Shown here one piece after another: positions 8,896 to 17,012 of a stretch of DNA of 64,000 nucleotides. The notes below the pieces were generated by a model. That model worked only from the letters and a program-made list of their open reading frames with translations, searched no databases and was not told where the DNA came from. The DNA is taken from assembly GCF_000214375.1 (NCBI RefSeq), contig NC_015578.1, positions 620,001-684,000 on the forward strand. The letters are read 5' to 3'. Source of the DNA: Treponema primitia ZAS-2. Its GTDB lineage: Bacteria; Spirochaetota; Spirochaetia; Treponematales; Breznakiellaceae. How positions within the stretch are numbered: position 1 is the stretch's first letter; every line of letters starts with the position of its first letter. A program made the position numbers and the translations under genes.

Positions 8896-9118
8896 TATTA
8901 AACTTTGCCAGTTCCCGTTTACCTGTTTCAAATAGTTTTTCCGGGGGTAGTGTTTTTATATCAAACTCAATGAGCAGGCTTCCGGTCAGGGGTTTAAGCT
9001 CCACCCGGGTGATTCCCGGCACGGCCTGAATCCGGGCGAGGGCCTGTTCTCCAACAACGGGGTTTTTCAATTCATTGAACCGGAGCCGTATACGGCCGGG
9101 AAAGTAGCTTACGATCAT
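8867..9118 (-). CDS. Small HMA-like (heavy-metal-associated fold) protein
   Basis: 83 residues starting MIVSYFPGRIRLRFNEL, with the beta-alpha-beta pattern of HMA domains (AVPGITRVELKPLTGSLLIEF) but no CxxC metal site. The same PGRIRLR start opens the N-terminal domain of the adjacent P-type ATPase, so the two probably share ancestry. It could act as a partner or regulator of that pump. It is the last gene of a three-gene minus-strand operon (small membrane protein, ATPase, this), 12 bp behind the ATPase, with AAGGG before its ATG. Its end overlaps the end of the convergent NflK gene. Confidence 0.78.
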   Translation of the reverse strand: MIVSYFPGRIRLRFNELKNPVVGEQALARIQAVPGITRVELKPLTGSLLIEFDIKTLPPEKLFETGKRELAKFNITLELPNNP

Positions 9119-9130
9119 AGTGCCCTTTAC

Positions 9131-11215
9131 CTACCGCTTTCCCTCTGGTAAAAGGGGCCGCATACTGTTCATGCTGACCCCCAGGGTGGTGAGGTTATGG
9201 AGCCACACCGAATTGGTGGTGGTGAAATTACCAAAGATGCTCATCAGTATAAGGGCGCTATTGATACTAATCGCAGTAACCGTGTTGTCATGTATACGCT
9301 TCATTGCCCGCTGGGACATCAGCCTGGCTATAACTAGGGGGTACAGTGAGGGGTCCCGGAGGGTGATGTCCGCCACACTACGGGCAAGATCCGCTCCGTC
9401 CTTCATGGCTATGCCCACATCGGCGGCGGACATGGCCGGGGAATCGTTCATCCCGTCCCCCACCACTGCCACGGCGCAGCCCAGTTTTTTGAGAGCCTTG
9501 ACCAGATCGGTCTTCTCCTGGGGCAGCAGTTCCCCCCGGAAACCATCGGCCCCCAGTTTGCGGGCAATCCGTTCGGTGGTTCGCTTGTTATCCCCTGAAA
9601 GCAGGTAGATCCGCTTTATCCCCAGTTTTCGCAGCATGGCGATAACTTCCATCGCCTCTTCCCGAAGGGGATCGTCGATCACCAGAAGCCCTGCCAGTTT
9701 ACCTTCCCGGGCCAGGTACAATACGGAACGCCCCTCACCGGCGGCGGCGGCTTCATCGGCGGCGGCAATAGAGATATCGATCCCTTCGTCATCGCTGACA
9801 AAATGCCGGGAGCCTATAAGGGTAAGCTGCCCGTCGTATTCGGTGGCTATGCCGTGGGCGGCGATGTACTTGACCGTGGTGTGCTTTTCCCGGTGTTCCA
9901 CCCCCATTTCCAGGGCGTGCTTCACCACAGCCTTCGCCACAGGGTGGGGAAAGTGCTCTTCGAGGCAGGCGGCGATCTTCAGGACCTCGGTCTCCTTGTA
10001 CCCGTTATAGGGGATGATCCGCTCCAGGGCAGGGGCCGCCTTGGTGAGGGTACCGGTTTTGTCAAAGACTATGGTGTCCACCCTGGCGAAATCCTCCATG
10101 GGGGCACCGCCTTTGAAAAATACCCCGTTGTTAAGGCCTTCACGCATGGCCGAGATAAACACCAGAGGTGTTGATAGTTTTATTGCACATGAAAAATCAA
10201 CTGAAAGTACAACCTGGGCTTTTTGGAAATTACCGTTGAGCAGTGCGGTGAGCCCTGCAGCAATAAAACTGAAGGGGACCGCCTTGTTGGCCAGTTCATT
10301 GGCCCGGCTTTCAGTTTTTGCCTTAGCAGCTTCCGAGTCTTCTATGAGCTGGATGATCTTCTGAAACCGGGTATCATCACCTTTTCTGAGGACCTCAACA
10401 ATAAGTTCACCTTCTTCAATGACCGTTCCCGCATGGACCGATGCGCCTGCGGTTCTGGAAACCGCCAGGGGTTCCCCGGTCATGGAGCTTTCATTGACCG
10501 TGGCATTGCCCTCAATAACCTTTCCGTCCACAGGGATCAGGGTTCCTGCCCGGAGTACCACCTGATCCCCCGGCTCAAGCAGGGAGTAGGGAATCTGTTC
10601 GTCCTGACCGTCTCGGCGGACCCAGACCTGCCCTACCTTCAGGGAAATAGCCGCCGCCAGGTTTTCCCGTGAACGGCGCCGGGCCCACTGTTCCAGGTAC
10701 TGCCCGGTTCGGAGTAGCATCATCAGAGTAGAGGCGGAGCTGTAGTTTTTCTGGGCCAGGGAAAGGGAAATGACCGAAGCGTCCAGCAGGGATACATCCA
10801 TTTTCATGCCCCCAAGGGAACGCAAGCCTTCGGCTATATAGGGAATGGCGCCTAATATGGTAAACAGGGGTTTCAGTGCCGGGGGCCTGAAAAGGCGGAA
10901 GAGCTGGTAAGCGATATAGGCCCAGCCCGGGGATGACTCTTCTTTTTCCTCTGTCCTAGGAACGGAAGCAATCAGGGCTTCCAGATCGATCTGTCCTAGA
11001 ATTCCGCAGAGACCTTTTTCATCCAGAAGGCCCGTATCGTAATGGAGAAGGATACTGCCGGTTCTGGGATTAAGGGCCGCGCTCCGTACCCCGGGGATCT
11101 CCGAAAGTTCCCGGGCCATCCCCGCCATGGCCGGGGACCCGCATGCCCTGAGGGTATCGGGGTTGGTACGGAGCCTGATCCGACCGGGGAGGGAGTGTAC
11201 AACTGCGGCACGCAC
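9131..11215 (-). CDS. P1B-type metal-transporting ATPase, CtpC-like
   Basis: 694 residues from a GTG start. An N-terminal HMA-like domain without CxxC (LPGRIRLRTN...) is followed by transmembrane helices, the actuator motif NESSMTGEP, phosphorylation site FDKTGTLT, HP motif (EHFPHPVAKA) and GDGMNDSPAMSAADVG. The transmembrane metal motif is DFSCAIKLSTP, not CPC; this SCxxK form is what I recall for CtpC-like pumps linked to Mn2+ or Zn2+. P1B ATPases export metal from the cytoplasm. It lies three bases behind a small membrane protein gene, an arrangement known for PacL-CtpC. Proximity to NicO and the nitrogenase-like genes points to tight control of one metal. Confidence 0.93.
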   Translation of the reverse strand: MRAAVVHSLPGRIRLRTNPDTLRACGSPAMAGMARELSEIPGVRSAALNPRTGSILLHYDTGLLDEKGLCGILGQIDLEALIASVPRTEEKEESSPGWAYIAYQLFRLFRPPALKPLFTILGAIPYIAEGLRSLGGMKMDVSLLDASVISLSLAQKNYSSASTLMMLLRTGQYLEQWARRRSRENLAAAISLKVGQVWVRRDGQDEQIPYSLLEPGDQVVLRAGTLIPVDGKVIEGNATVNESSMTGEPLAVSRTAGASVHAGTVIEEGELIVEVLRKGDDTRFQKIIQLIEDSEAAKAKTESRANELANKAVPFSFIAAGLTALLNGNFQKAQVVLSVDFSCAIKLSTPLVFISAMREGLNNGVFFKGGAPMEDFARVDTIVFDKTGTLTKAAPALERIIPYNGYKETEVLKIAACLEEHFPHPVAKAVVKHALEMGVEHREKHTTVKYIAAHGIATEYDGQLTLIGSRHFVSDDEGIDISIAAADEAAAAGEGRSVLYLAREGKLAGLLVIDDPLREEAMEVIAMLRKLGIKRIYLLSGDNKRTTERIARKLGADGFRGELLPQEKTDLVKALKKLGCAVAVVGDGMNDSPAMSAADVGIAMKDGADLARSVADITLRDPSLYPLVIARLMSQRAMKRIHDNTVTAISINSALILMSIFGNFTTTNSVWLHNLTTLGVSMNSMRPLLPEGKR

Positions 11216-11218
11216 GGC

Positions 11219-11452
11219 TTAGGCCTTGGCGGCTTCCGGGGTCGCCTTACGTTGGGCATCCGCCTCGGCCAGTATATCCTCGGCACTTTCCTTAACGGTT
11301 TCTACCGTTTCCATGGCCTTATCCTTCAGGTCCATAAGCCCGCCCAGGGCCTTGGTACAAACCGACCGGATCTCCTTGCTGTTTTTATACACCAGGGCGC
11401 CCACCACCGCCCCTCCCACAAAGACCAGTCCATACTTCCACCAATTGTTCAT
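11219..11452 (-). CDS. Small membrane-anchored protein, PacL/DUF6110-like, paired with metal ATPase
   Basis: 77 residues: a short basic start, one glycine-rich membrane helix (about 6-22), a basic stretch, then a long amphipathic helix rich in K, E and A (about 30-75). One cysteine lies in RSVCTKALGG. The layout matches PacL proteins, membrane-bound chaperones of CtpC-type pumps, and small proteins placed before heavy-metal ATPases in Firmicutes; I name the family from architecture only. It leads the operon with the ATPase, and AGGAG stands before its ATG. The upstream spacer carries an AACTAA-G-TTAGTT palindrome similar to the sites before the nitrogenase-like genes. Confidence 0.75.
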   Translation of the reverse strand: MNNWWKYGLVFVGGAVVGALVYKNSKEIRSVCTKALGGLMDLKDKAMETVETVKESAEDILAEADAQRKATPEAAKA

Positions 11453-11487
11453 ACAAACACCTCCTTATTGAACATTGAGTAAGAGTA

Positions 11488-11537
11488 AACTAAGTTAGTT
11501 AGCTCTTTATAACCCTTAAAAGTTATCATTAGATAAC
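11488..11537 (-). promoter_or_regulatory. Palindromes before the P-ATPase operon
   Basis: AACTAA-G-TTAGTT (11488-11500, followed by another TTAG) and GTTATC-ATTA-GATAAC (11522-11537) lie 36-85 bp upstream of the first ATG. The TTAG/CTAA units are the same as those in the 5241-5400 spacer, which suggests one regulator for both loci (inference). Confidence 0.45.
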
Positions 11538-11609
11538 AGTCATGTCAATAGATAGTTTGGGGTATTTAAACTATACAAACATGTAGCTGTTTATATTCTT
11601 ATACATTGG

Positions 11610-11615
11610 TATAAT
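11610..11615 (+). promoter_or_regulatory. -10 element (TATAAT) for the EamA gene
   Basis: A consensus TATAAT lies 27 bp before the ATG, and GGAGGG stands at the proper ribosome-site distance. No clear -35 hexamer is seen 17 bp upstream. Confidence 0.5.
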
Positions 11616-11641
11616 ATCCCAATAATTACGGAGGGAAATAT

Positions 11642-12055
11642 ATGTGGGTATTTTTCGCATTATCCTCGGCTGTTTTTGCGGCTTTAACTTCAATTTTAGC
11701 AAAAGTTGGTATTGCAAATATAAATTCAAATTTGGCAACAGCTATTCGGACAGTTGTGGTTTTAATATTTTCATGGGGAATTGTTTTTATAACCGGAAAA
11801 CAAAATGATATTGTAAATATAGGACATAAAAATCTATTATTTTTAATACTTTCAGGTGTTGCGACGGGAATATCATGGCTTTGTTATTATAGGGCTTTAC
11901 AAATAGGAGAAGCATCAAAAGTAATACCCATTGATAAATTTAGCGTTGTTATTGGAATGGTGATGGCGTTTATTGTATTAAAAGAAACAATAACTATTAA
12001 GTCAATTATTGGTGGAATATTAATTACTGCCGGAACATTCGTTCTGATACTTTAG
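11642..12055 (+). CDS. Half-size EamA/DMT-family transporter
   Basis: 137 residues with four or five predicted helices and a single EamA repeat (FALSSAVFAALTSILAKVG at the start, GIMLA-like ending). Usual EamA proteins have two repeats (about 300 residues), so this unit should work as a dimer in the way of EmrE; the substrate is unknown. The gene is strikingly AT-rich with A/T third positions, unlike everything around it, and it has its own promoter and ribosome site, so it was probably acquired. It sits alone between two minus-strand operons. Confidence 0.85.
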   Translation: MWVFFALSSAVFAALTSILAKVGIANINSNLATAIRTVVVLIFSWGIVFITGKQNDIVNIGHKNLLFLILSGVATGISWLCYYRALQIGEASKVIPIDKFSVVIGMVMAFIVLKETITIKSIIGGILITAGTFVLIL

Positions 12056-12073
12056 AGGAACTATATTCAATAA

Positions 12074-13018
12074 TTAGCCCCCCGCAGGGTCATAGATCTT
12101 CCCGCTGGCCGCAGGCGCATGGCTGCGTCCGATGAAGAGCAGCACCAGCAAGGTGATGATGTAGGGGATCATGTTCAACAAATGGGTAGAAACACTGAAG
12201 CCGAATTTGGGGTTCCCCAGGGTGAGGGAAAGGGATTTGCAAAAGCCGAAGAGCAGGCAGGCCAGGACCGTGTTCTTAGGTTTGAATTTGCCAAAGATAA
12301 CCGCCGCAATGGCGATGAAGCCCTGGCCTGAAATGATCGACGGGAAAAAGTAGGAAACCGTAGACAAGGGGATCACCGCACCGCCCAGGGCGGCGAGTAT
12401 TCCTGAGAGGATCACGCAGAAGTAGCGTACCCGGAAGACGCTGATGCCCAGGGTGGCCGCCGCACGGGGGTGTTCCCCCACGGAGCGGATCCGCAGGCCC
12501 AGGCGGGTTTTGAAAAGCAGAAACCAGATGAACACAGCTAAAAGTATGCAAAAGTATACTGAGACGTAGTTTTTTAGGGTGTAGTTCAGGAAGGATTCGG
12601 CGGGGAAGAGTTTTCCCAGCACCACGGGCAGCTTGCCCGAAAGTTCCACCGGCCGGGTCTGGGTGGACCCTGTGAAGATGGCCTTGCAAAAGTAGATCGA
12701 TGCCCCCGGGGCCAGGAGGTTGATGGCGATTCCGGAAATGGTCTGGTCCGCCTTAAAGGTGATGGAGGCCAGGGCGTGGAGACAGCCGAAGAAGGCTCCT
12801 GCCAGGGCGCCGCCAAGCAAGCCGATCCAGGGGCTGCCGGTTAGCACTGATACTGCGGCGCAGGTAAAGGCGCCGATGGTCATCTGCCCTTCAATGCCGA
12901 TGTTCACCACCCCGGAGGTTTCACTCATGATACTGCCCATACCCGCTATGATTAGCGGGGCGGCGTAGGTCAGGGTAGAGCTGATGAGCAGCCCTATATC
13001 GGAAGCGCTGAGTATCAT
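12074..13018 (-). CDS. Nucleoside ABC importer permease 2 (BmpA-system, YufQ-like)
   Basis: 314 residues, about eight to nine membrane helices, of the branched-chain/ribose/nucleoside permease family. Motifs GVVNIGIEGQMTIGA (about 36-50) and PLSTVSYFFPSIISGQGFIAIA are typical of YufQ-type subunits. It ends the four-gene nucleoside uptake system (lipoprotein, ATPase, permease 1, permease 2), overlapping permease 1 by 4 bp (ATGA). The system imports purine or other nucleosides in Borrelia, Treponema and Bacillus relatives. Confidence 0.93.
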   Translation of the reverse strand: MILSASDIGLLISSTLTYAAPLIIAGMGSIMSETSGVVNIGIEGQMTIGAFTCAAVSVLTGSPWIGLLGGALAGAFFGCLHALASITFKADQTISGIAINLLAPGASIYFCKAIFTGSTQTRPVELSGKLPVVLGKLFPAESFLNYTLKNYVSVYFCILLAVFIWFLLFKTRLGLRIRSVGEHPRAAATLGISVFRVRYFCVILSGILAALGGAVIPLSTVSYFFPSIISGQGFIAIAAVIFGKFKPKNTVLACLLFGFCKSLSLTLGNPKFGFSVSTHLLNMIPYIITLLVLLFIGRSHAPAASGKIYDPAGG

Positions 13019-14151
13019 AGGGGCCTCCCTTCTTTTTTTGCTTTGATGAATTTTATCAGCACCCGGAAGGCGCCCATGATGGCAATGGAATAGATGATCA
13101 CCCCGATGATCACGTTCACCAGTTCGCTGGGGGCGCCTATGGTGTTAAGTTTACTGCTCCCGTATTTCATTCCTCCATAGAAGAGCCCCGCGAAGAGGGC
13201 GCCTATGGGGTTGATGCCCCCGATCATGGACACCGATATGCCATCGAAGCCGTAGCCTTCCTGTGCGGCAAGCTGGGTGATCCGTCCCACCACTCCCAGG
13301 ACCTGGGTGGCCCCGCCCAGCCCGGCCAGAAGACCGGAGATGCCCATGCTGGTTACTATGGACCGGGCAACCGGGATGCCCCCGTACTCCGCAGCGTTTC
13401 TGTTGAACCCCACTGCCCGCAGCCTGTAGCCCAGGGTGGTTTTGTTCAGGATGAGCCAGCAGAGGAATACCGCAGCCAATGCCAGGAGCATCCCCCAGTG
13501 AACCTTGACGGTACCCAGGGTTTCCCGGAAGGCATCGGTGTAGATACGGGATGTTTCGGCAATATCCTGGGAGGCGGTGGAACTGGGTTTTTTGAAAGCC
13601 GGGGACATGACCAGAAAGTTGGAAAGGTAAAAGGCTATCCAGTTGAGCATGATGGTTACGATAACTTCATGGATACCCTTGTAGGCCTTCAGAAACCCTG
13701 CGATACCTCCTAAGCAGGCCCCTGCAAGGCCCCCGGCCAACACACAAACTATACCGTGGATACCCGCAGGCAGGGGCAGGAGCAGGCTTACTGCCAGAGC
13801 GGAGATGCCCCCCATGATATATTGCCCCTCGGCCCCGATGTTGAAGAGTCCGGTCTTAAAAGCAAAGGTAACCGCCAGGCCGGTAAAGATGATAGGCGTG
13901 GCGTACTGTACCGAGTACATGATCGTTTTGAAGGAGCCGAAAATGCCCAGGAACAGGGTGGCGTAGGCGCTGATGGGGTTAAACCCCGTGATGAGCAGTA
14001 TCAGGGATCCCGCCAGGAGGCCGATAAAAATTGCCAGGAGGGTATAGAGGAAGGTATCGTTCCATATACGGGTTACTATCCGGGGCCGTTTGAGAGCCGG
14101 GCCGGATTGTTCGGGCCCCTTTGCCGGATCGGATTGTTCAGACCGCTTCAT
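13015..14151 (-). CDS. Nucleoside ABC importer permease 1 (YufP-like)
   Basis: 378 residues with a short charged cytoplasmic N-terminus, partly made of an imperfect repeat (SEQSDPAKGPEQSGPA), followed by some ten helices. The family motif FNIGAEGQYIMGG and the loop GYGFDGISVSMIGGINPIGALFAG are present. It pairs with the next permease and lies 14 bp inside the end of the ATPase gene. The AEGQ motif matches the GIEGQ motif of the partner, as in other BmpA-type systems. Confidence 0.93.
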   Translation of the reverse strand: MKRSEQSDPAKGPEQSGPALKRPRIVTRIWNDTFLYTLLAIFIGLLAGSLILLITGFNPISAYATLFLGIFGSFKTIMYSVQYATPIIFTGLAVTFAFKTGLFNIGAEGQYIMGGISALAVSLLLPLPAGIHGIVCVLAGGLAGACLGGIAGFLKAYKGIHEVIVTIMLNWIAFYLSNFLVMSPAFKKPSSTASQDIAETSRIYTDAFRETLGTVKVHWGMLLALAAVFLCWLILNKTTLGYRLRAVGFNRNAAEYGGIPVARSIVTSMGISGLLAGLGGATQVLGVVGRITQLAAQEGYGFDGISVSMIGGINPIGALFAGLFYGGMKYGSSKLNTIGAPSELVNVIIGVIIYSIAIMGAFRVLIKFIKAKKEGRPL

Positions 14152-15718
14152 TTGCCGTTCCTCCCGCCATCATAAGTCCCAGGGTAGATTGATCCGCCCT
14201 GTCCCCGGACATACTGCCGACGATCTTCCCCCGGAACATCACGTCAATGCGATCCGATAGGTTCATGATTTCACTCAATTCAAAGGAAACTAAAAGCACC
14301 GCCTTTCCCGCGTCCCGCTGGGCTACGATGTAACGGTGCACATATTCAATGGCCCCCACATCAAGGCCCCGGGTGGGGTTGACGCAGATGAGCAGCTTTT
14401 TGTCGTTGGTCACTTCCCGGGCGATGATAAGCTTCTGCTGGTTTCCCCCGGAAAGGCTGCCCGCCCTGTGTTCCGCGCAATCTTCGGGCCGGATGTCGAA
14501 TTTTTCGATCAACTGTTTTGCATGGGCAGTGATACTGTTTTTTTGCAAAAAGCCGTGGCTGGAAAATTCCTGCTCCTTCACATTCTGGAGCACCAGGTTC
14601 TCCGCCACCGAAAAATCCAGCACCAGACCGTGTTTCTGCCGGTCTTCCGGGATGGATGAAACTCCACTATCAAAGATCATCCTGGGTGACTTGTTGAAAA
14701 TATCTGTCCCGGAAATGGTGATCGATCCGGACTGGGCTTTTCGGAGCCCTGTCAGGGCGGAGACCAATTCGGACTGGCCGTTACCGTCTACCCCGGCTAT
14801 ACCCACGATCTCCCCGGCCCGCACCGAAACGGAAAGGCCGTTTACCGCAGGGTGGTCCCAGTAATCCCTGACCACCAGATTTTCTACTTTTAGCGTTACA
14901 TCACCGGGATGGGCAGTTTTTTTATGGGTTGAAAATTCTACTGCCCGGCCCACCATCATGGAGGCAAGATCCTGTTCGCTCACTTCTGATACCGTAACCG
15001 TATCGATGGTCTTCCCGGAACGGATGATGGTACAGCGATCCGCCATGGATTTAATTTCCGCCAGTTTATGGGTGATGATGATCACCGTCTTTCCTTCGCT
15101 TACCAGGTTCTTCATGATTATCCCCAGTTCTTCTATTTCCTGGGGGGTAAGGGAGGCAGTGGGTTCGTCGAGGATCAGTATTTCTGCGCCCCGGTAGAGG
15201 ACCTTGAGGATCTCTACCCGCTGCTGCATACTCACCGAGATGTCTTCCACCTTCGCATTGGGGTCCACTTTCAGCTCATAGCGCTCGATCAGGGCCTGCA
15301 CGTCCGAGCGGGCTTTTGCGGCGTCTACCACCCCAATAGCCTTTACCGGTTCCCTGCCCAAAATAATGTTTTCCGTAACCGTAAAGGGCGGTACCAGCAT
15401 AAAATGCTGGTGCACCATGCCGATGCCGTATTCAATCGCCCGTGAAGGGGAGTCAATGGTTACCTTTTCGCCTTTAATAAAGATGTCTCCGGAATCCGGC
15501 TGGAGAAGCCCGTAGAGTACATTCATCAGGGTGCTTTTGCCTGCACCGTTTTCACCAAGGATCGCGTGGATAGAGCGCTGGGGGACCGTCAGGCATACAT
15601 TGTCGTTGGCTTTGAAGGAGCCAAACATCATGGTGATGTTCCGCATGTCCACTGCCACTTGCAACGTAGTTTCCTGCGCAGGGGGCAATTCCTCGACCTT
15701 AGTATTGCTTAAAGCCAT
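14138..15718 (-). CDS. Nucleoside ABC importer ATPase (YufO-like, two nucleotide-binding domains)
   Basis: 526 residues with tandem ATPase domains. The first has Walker A GENGAGKST, Walker B ILILDEPTASLT and a degenerate signature (ISVSMQQRVEI). The second has a degenerate Walker A (GVDGNGQSEL) but a good signature LSGGNQQK and LLICVNPTRGLD in the Walker B place, as is usual for ribose/nucleoside-type ATPases. It drives nucleoside uptake through the two permeases that follow. It starts 128 bp after the binding-protein gene, with a terminator-like hairpin between them that probably lowers its expression relative to the lipoprotein. Confidence 0.94.
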   Translation of the reverse strand: MALSNTKVEELPPAQETTLQVAVDMRNITMMFGSFKANDNVCLTVPQRSIHAILGENGAGKSTLMNVLYGLLQPDSGDIFIKGEKVTIDSPSRAIEYGIGMVHQHFMLVPPFTVTENIILGREPVKAIGVVDAAKARSDVQALIERYELKVDPNAKVEDISVSMQQRVEILKVLYRGAEILILDEPTASLTPQEIEELGIIMKNLVSEGKTVIIITHKLAEIKSMADRCTIIRSGKTIDTVTVSEVSEQDLASMMVGRAVEFSTHKKTAHPGDVTLKVENLVVRDYWDHPAVNGLSVSVRAGEIVGIAGVDGNGQSELVSALTGLRKAQSGSITISGTDIFNKSPRMIFDSGVSSIPEDRQKHGLVLDFSVAENLVLQNVKEQEFSSHGFLQKNSITAHAKQLIEKFDIRPEDCAEHRAGSLSGGNQQKLIIAREVTNDKKLLICVNPTRGLDVGAIEYVHRYIVAQRDAGKAVLLVSFELSEIMNLSDRIDVMFRGKIVGSMSGDRADQSTLGLMMAGGTANEAV

Positions 15719-15796
15719 AACGACTCCTTCAAATTCTTTTTGACGGAATATCCGTATAGTATAGCATTTTTTTTAAAATATTGAAACCGGTAAACA

Positions 15797-15835
15797 AAAA
15801 AAACGGCAACGGAATCTCCGCTGCCGTTTTTAAAA
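15797..15835 (-). terminator. Terminator between bmpA-like gene and ATPase gene
   Basis: Stem AAAAACGGCA / TGCCGTTTTT with an inner GGA-ATC-TCC pairing and a U-rich tail on the minus strand (AAAAA at 15796-15803 on plus). Its location between binding protein and transporter genes fits partial termination that favours the binding protein. Confidence 0.75.
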
Positions 15836-15846
15836 ACAGGCTTTGT

Positions 15847-16929
15847 TTAGTTAACCGCGGGTAAATTGTATTTGCCCGGGAAGAGGGCGTTAATTTCCGC
15901 GGCCGTGGCCGGGACTTTCTGCTCTCCGGAAATGATCTTTGCCTTGATGGCTTCCACATCCCGGATAACATCCGCCGGAATATGATTGCCCGTGGTGGCA
16001 TAGCCGACGCCGTTGTTTTTCAGATTGTACAGCAGGGTACTGCCGGGAACATAGGTGCCTTTCCGTAAAGAATCGGAAACATCGTAGAGGGCATTATCAA
16101 CCCGCTTGAGTGCGCTGGTGAGCACATTGTTGGGGGCTATGTAGTTCTGGTCCATATCGACCCCGATTGCCCACTTGTTCTGTTCCCTGGCGGCCTCAAT
16201 GACCCCCGCGCCGGTACCACCCGCAGCGTGGTACACAATATCCGCGCCCGCAGCAAAGTACTGGTTGGCGATATTCTTACCCGCAGCAGGATCACCGAAG
16301 GAACCGGAATACTGACCCATTATCTGTGCATTGGGATTGGCGGTAAGAACCCCCGCATAATAGCCGACCGCGAAGGTTTCCATGGTGGGGGATGAAATCC
16401 CGTTGACATGGCCCACCTTCCCGGTCTTGGTGACCTTACCGGCAATGTAGCCCACCAGGAAAGAACATTCTTCGGCGGAGAACACTATCCCGGTGACGTT
16501 CTTGTTGGGAACATCAGAGGCAGCGTAGGCATAGTCTACGATGGCAAACTGCTGGTTCGGATAATCTTTGCCGGCCTGGGCAAAAGCATCCCCAAGCATG
16601 AAGCCAACGCCCCAGATAAGATCGCTTTTCTGATCCACAAAGGTGTCAATATTTGGGGTATAGTTGCTTTCATCCTTGGATTCAATATAGCTCACATTGG
16701 CGCCGGTTTCGGTGCGGAGCCGCTGCAACCCTTCCCAGGCACTCTGGTTAAAGGACTGGTCATTGACCCCGCCCACATCGGTTACCAGGCCGATCTTTGT
16801 AATCTTCTCACTGCTCTGTGCAGCTTGCGGCGCTTGGGTCGTTTTTTTCTGACAACCCGTAAAGATAAGCGCAAAGGCTAAAAAAACGGCTGCCACTAAA
16901 AGGAAGCCTCTATTTTTTCCATATATCAT
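15847..16929 (-). CDS. BmpA/PnrA-family nucleoside-binding lipoprotein
   Basis: 360 residues. A signal peptide ends in the lipobox IFTGC (Cys near residue 25). The mature protein has the family signatures KIGLVTDVGGVNDQSFNQSAWEGL, SFLVGYIAGKVTKTGKVGHV and a C-terminal GKYNLPAV. PnrA/TmpC of T. pallidum and BmpA relatives bind purine nucleosides on the periplasmic face and deliver them to the YufOPQ-type transporter encoded downstream. The start at 16929 is chosen because GGAGG lies seven bases before it; an upstream in-frame ATG at 16944 has none. Confidence 0.94.
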   Translation of the reverse strand: MIYGKNRGFLLVAAVFLAFALIFTGCQKKTTQAPQAAQSSEKITKIGLVTDVGGVNDQSFNQSAWEGLQRLRTETGANVSYIESKDESNYTPNIDTFVDQKSDLIWGVGFMLGDAFAQAGKDYPNQQFAIVDYAYAASDVPNKNVTGIVFSAEECSFLVGYIAGKVTKTGKVGHVNGISSPTMETFAVGYYAGVLTANPNAQIMGQYSGSFGDPAAGKNIANQYFAAGADIVYHAAGGTGAGVIEAAREQNKWAIGVDMDQNYIAPNNVLTSALKRVDNALYDVSDSLRKGTYVPGSTLLYNLKNNGVGYATTGNHIPADVIRDVEAIKAKIISGEQKVPATAAEINALFPGKYNLPAVN

Positions 16930-16960
16930 TTCTGTTTCCTCCAATAAGATGGTAATAGAA

Positions 16961-16995
16961 GGGGAAACCCCCTGTCAAGCATTATGCCAGGGGGT
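16961..16995 (-). promoter_or_regulatory. Hairpin leader before the binding-protein gene
   Basis: ACCCCCTG (16967-16974) pairs with CAGGGGGT (16988-16995). GGGG (16961-16964) can instead pair with the CCCCC, so two exclusive folds exist just upstream of the start codon. It may end the nucleotidase transcript or tune the binding-protein gene. Confidence 0.45.
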
Positions 16996-17012
16996 AACTG
17001 AACTTAGGTGAA

